A stretch of 20,883 bases of DNA from Hyphochytrium catenoides (lineage: Eukaryota; Sar; Hyphochytriomycetes; Hyphochytriales; Hyphochytriaceae). The stretch's first letter is position 1; every line of letters begins with the position of its first letter. The DNA is taken from positions 9,409 through 30,291 of the forward strand of contig FLMG01003316.1 in assembly GCA_900088475.1 (NCBI GenBank). Reading direction: 5' to 3'. The notes under the pieces were generated by a model. It searched no databases and was not told the DNA's origin. It worked only from the letters and a program-made list of their open reading frames with translations. A program made the translations under genes and the position numbers. Shown piece after piece: positions 18,961-20,883 of this stretch.

Positions 18961-19221
18961 CCTCTCCCACAGCGCTATATCGAGTGCCTGTCTTTGGCAA
19001 GGTGAGGCAAATCCCCTAAAGAAGCCAAGGTCAAAAGCTTGGACTTTCTGAAGCGTTACGCGCTCGTCGTCACCTTCACCCCACGCCGCCAATCGGCAAC
19101 CTTCTCTCTCAATCTGCAGTCTCCGTAAAGCTCAATCTGCCAGATTTATCTTCCAGCAAGCCTTTTCAAAGGACAGAGAAAACCAGAGAGAGAACCTCTT
19201 GGGAAAAAGAGAGAGAAGAAA

Positions 19222-19468
19222 ATGTCTACTCTGACAAGCGGAAACATCAAGTTCCTGGCGGTGGCGCGTGCCTCTGACAAGGCCGTGCTGGCCCATCACA
19301 TCCACTCCGCGAAGGATGGAGAGAAGAACACGTACATGGACATGATGACCAAGGTTCTCCGGGCGCCAACCTGGCAGGAGCAGGTCGCGCCGAACAGCCG
19401 GCACACTCTTGAGTGTGAGCCGAACAAGGTAAAGAGCGGAAGAGAGAGGGTTGAAGAGAGATGAGAAG

Positions 19469-19511
<43 letters not shown>

Positions 19512-19593
19512 CTGTTTAGGAAGTCGAAGGCGAGAGAACCAATCGGGGGGAAGAAGACAACATTGCCATGAGATATCGAGAGAAAGAAGGAAA

Positions 19594-19631
<38 letters not shown>

Positions 19632-19875
19632 AGTGCAGAAGAGGATAAGCGAGGACCAGTACCGTCTGACGCTGACTCTGTCTCTTTCGGTTCTCTGTCT
19701 TTTTCTCTTGCTTGCCCAGTTCCACTTCACAATGGACGATCAGCAGCGAGTCTATATCCTCATCGCCGCCAGCGACTACCCTGTCAGACTCACCTTCGAG
19801 TTGCTTGAGAAGCTCAAGCAGGAAGTCGTACAGAAGCATGCACAGGCTTCGTTAACTGTCAAGGAGGTAACAATC

Positions 19876-19917
<42 letters not shown>

Positions 19918-20718
19918 TCTTATTTATCAGGGATGGCAGCTCTTTCTCTCTCTCCTTCTCATTCGACTCTCTGGGTGTGTCTCAGTAAAACTCTAGCATC
20001 GCTCTCCAGCTTCTCCATCTCTCTCTCTCTTTTTCTCTCTCTCTCTCCTTTCACTAAGTAAATGCTCACTGTCTTCTTTGTCCTCACACCTTTGTCCAGA
20101 ACGGTCTCAAGGACATCCAGAAGAAGCTGAAGGAGCTGGCCGTAGAATATGATGACCGTACCAAGGGCGACAAGGACAAGGTGGCCAAGGTTCAGGCGCA
20201 GGTTGACTCTGTAAAGAGCACGATGCAGGACAACATCAAGATGGTGCTGCAGAACACGGAGAAGATGGAGAATATGGAGGCAAAGTCCAGTGAGCTGAGC
20301 TCTCAGGCCAAGGTCTGTGCATTCTTCCTCAATCCTCTCTATTAACTAGGAGCTAGCGCCTTTCTCTCTCTCTCTCTCTTTTTTTCTCTCTCTCTCTCTC
20401 TCTTGCTTTATGGAGAAAACTGAGTTTCTTTCCTCTTGGAGGCAAGATAAACAGGATGGATAACTTCTATAAAGTGGAGAGGATCGACCTGGAAAATTGC
20501 TCGGTTCAGTTGGCTAACATTCTCTCTTTCTCTTTCTCGTGGCTTCTCTCTCTTTCTCTCTCTCTCTCTAGGCCTTCAAGAACAGCGGAACAAAGTTGAA
20601 GAACGAGATGTGGTGGAGAAACTTCAAGCTGACGCTGCTTGTCGGCTTTGCAGTCATCTTCGTTCTCTTCCTCATCCTTCTCTTCGCTGGTGTCTTCTCT
20701 TCCAAGAAGAGCACCTAA
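19222..20718 (+). CDS. VAMP7: VAMP7-like longin R-SNARE
   Basis: Exons are 19222-19428, 19720-19866, 20100-20312 and 20572-20718, all in phase 0 with GT-AG introns, giving 237 residues, close to the usual 220-ish of VAMP7. Residues 1-118 form a longin domain (IKFLAVARASDKAVLAHH..., then RVYILIAASDYPVRLTFELL). Residues about 140-200 form the SNARE motif (VQAQVDSVKSTMQDNIKMVL), followed by KNEMWWRNFKL and a C-terminal membrane anchor (about 208-231) with a short SSKKST end. Longin R-SNAREs pair with Q-SNAREs to drive fusion of endosomal, lysosomal or secretory vesicles; the longin fold regulates this. The position of the zero-layer Arg is Asn170. The start is the first ATG, in a purine-rich AAGAAAATG context. 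Family assignment is secure; equivalence to animal VAMP7 rather than another longin R-SNARE is less so. Confidence 0.93.
19477..19629 (+). repeat. Two (GA)n runs in SNARE intron 1
   Basis: Runs at about 19477-19508 and 19597-19629 within intron 19429-19719. They are purine-rich on the sense strand near the donor, whereas the last 40 nt before the acceptor are pyrimidine-rich. Confidence 0.95.
19875..20046 (+). repeat. (CT)n runs in SNARE intron 2
   Basis: Runs at 19875-19918 and about 20018-20046 inside intron 19867-20099. Confidence 0.93.
20361..20570 (+). repeat. (CT)n runs in SNARE intron 3
   Basis: Runs at 20361-20403 and 20547-20569, the latter being the polypyrimidine tract directly before the AG at 20570-20571. 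Intron 20313-20571 has a GTCTGT donor, less canonical than the others. Confidence 0.92.
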
Positions 20719-20883
20719 TCTTTTAGTAGTAAATATATAAGGCATGTCTTCTCCCGTTCCCTAGCCTTCTGGCGGGTGCTGCTTGGCTCTTGGGCAAAGA
20801 GTTCCATCTTCACGGCGTTGTTGTCCCAGATAGTCGACTCTCTCTCTCCCCGTCTCTCTGTCTCTCTGTCTCTCTCTCTCTCT
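20719..20883 (+). other. 3' flank of the SNARE gene
   Basis: Starts with an A/T-rich segment (TAGTAGTAAATATATAAGGC) that may serve polyadenylation, and ends in a new CT repeat (about 20838-20883) running off the window. No further coding sequence is seen. Confidence 0.6.

Overview
This is nuclear DNA from an intron-rich microbial eukaryote. Three multi-exon protein genes can be reconstructed with GT-AG introns whose phases close exactly. (CT)n/(GA)n simple repeats fill the introns and spacers. No bacterial operon signals, rRNA, tRNA or CRISPR array were seen. The taxon cannot be fixed from the sequence. A receptor-type nucleotide cyclase, a C-terminal-motor-like kinesin and a longin SNARE suggest a free-living or algal protist. 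The CT-saturated introns recall some chromerid-type or other algal genomes, but that is only an impression.

Layout: (1) 2-7540, plus strand: a receptor cyclase, 5' truncated by the window edge, with 15 exons and 1481 codons visible. Its order is secretory N-terminus, periplasmic-binding-protein/ANF-receptor-like ectodomain, filamin-type Ig repeat, Cys-containing stalk, one membrane helix, two tandem class III cyclase domains, and a long disordered tail. (2) 7541-8313: a convergent spacer with a (GA)n tract. (3) 15209-8314, minus strand: a 2063-residue protein in five exons, with N-terminal leucine-rich repeats, a Ser/Pro-rich linker, about 600 residues of coiled coil, a kinesin-14-type neck, a motor-like domain whose nucleotide-binding motifs are eroded, and a long charged tail. 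(4) 15210-19221: a 4 kb divergent intergenic region with GA and CT blocks and a less repetitive island (about 16600-18130) holding broken coding-like frames. (5) 19222-20718, plus strand: a complete four-exon VAMP7-like longin R-SNARE of 237 residues.

The most interesting object is the receptor cyclase. The two cyclase domains have lost opposite halves of the catalytic residues. The first keeps the metal-binding aspartates. The second keeps the transition-state Asn/Arg and a phosphate-binding Lys. Together they could form one composite active site in a single chain, as in metazoan transmembrane adenylyl cyclases, but attached to a single-pass receptor with an ANF-like sensor and a filamin fold. 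Two further oddities are the LRR-kinesin with an apparently dead ATPase and the SNARE with Asn in place of the zero-layer Arg. The three genes are not obviously one pathway; neighbouring genes in such genomes are usually unrelated.
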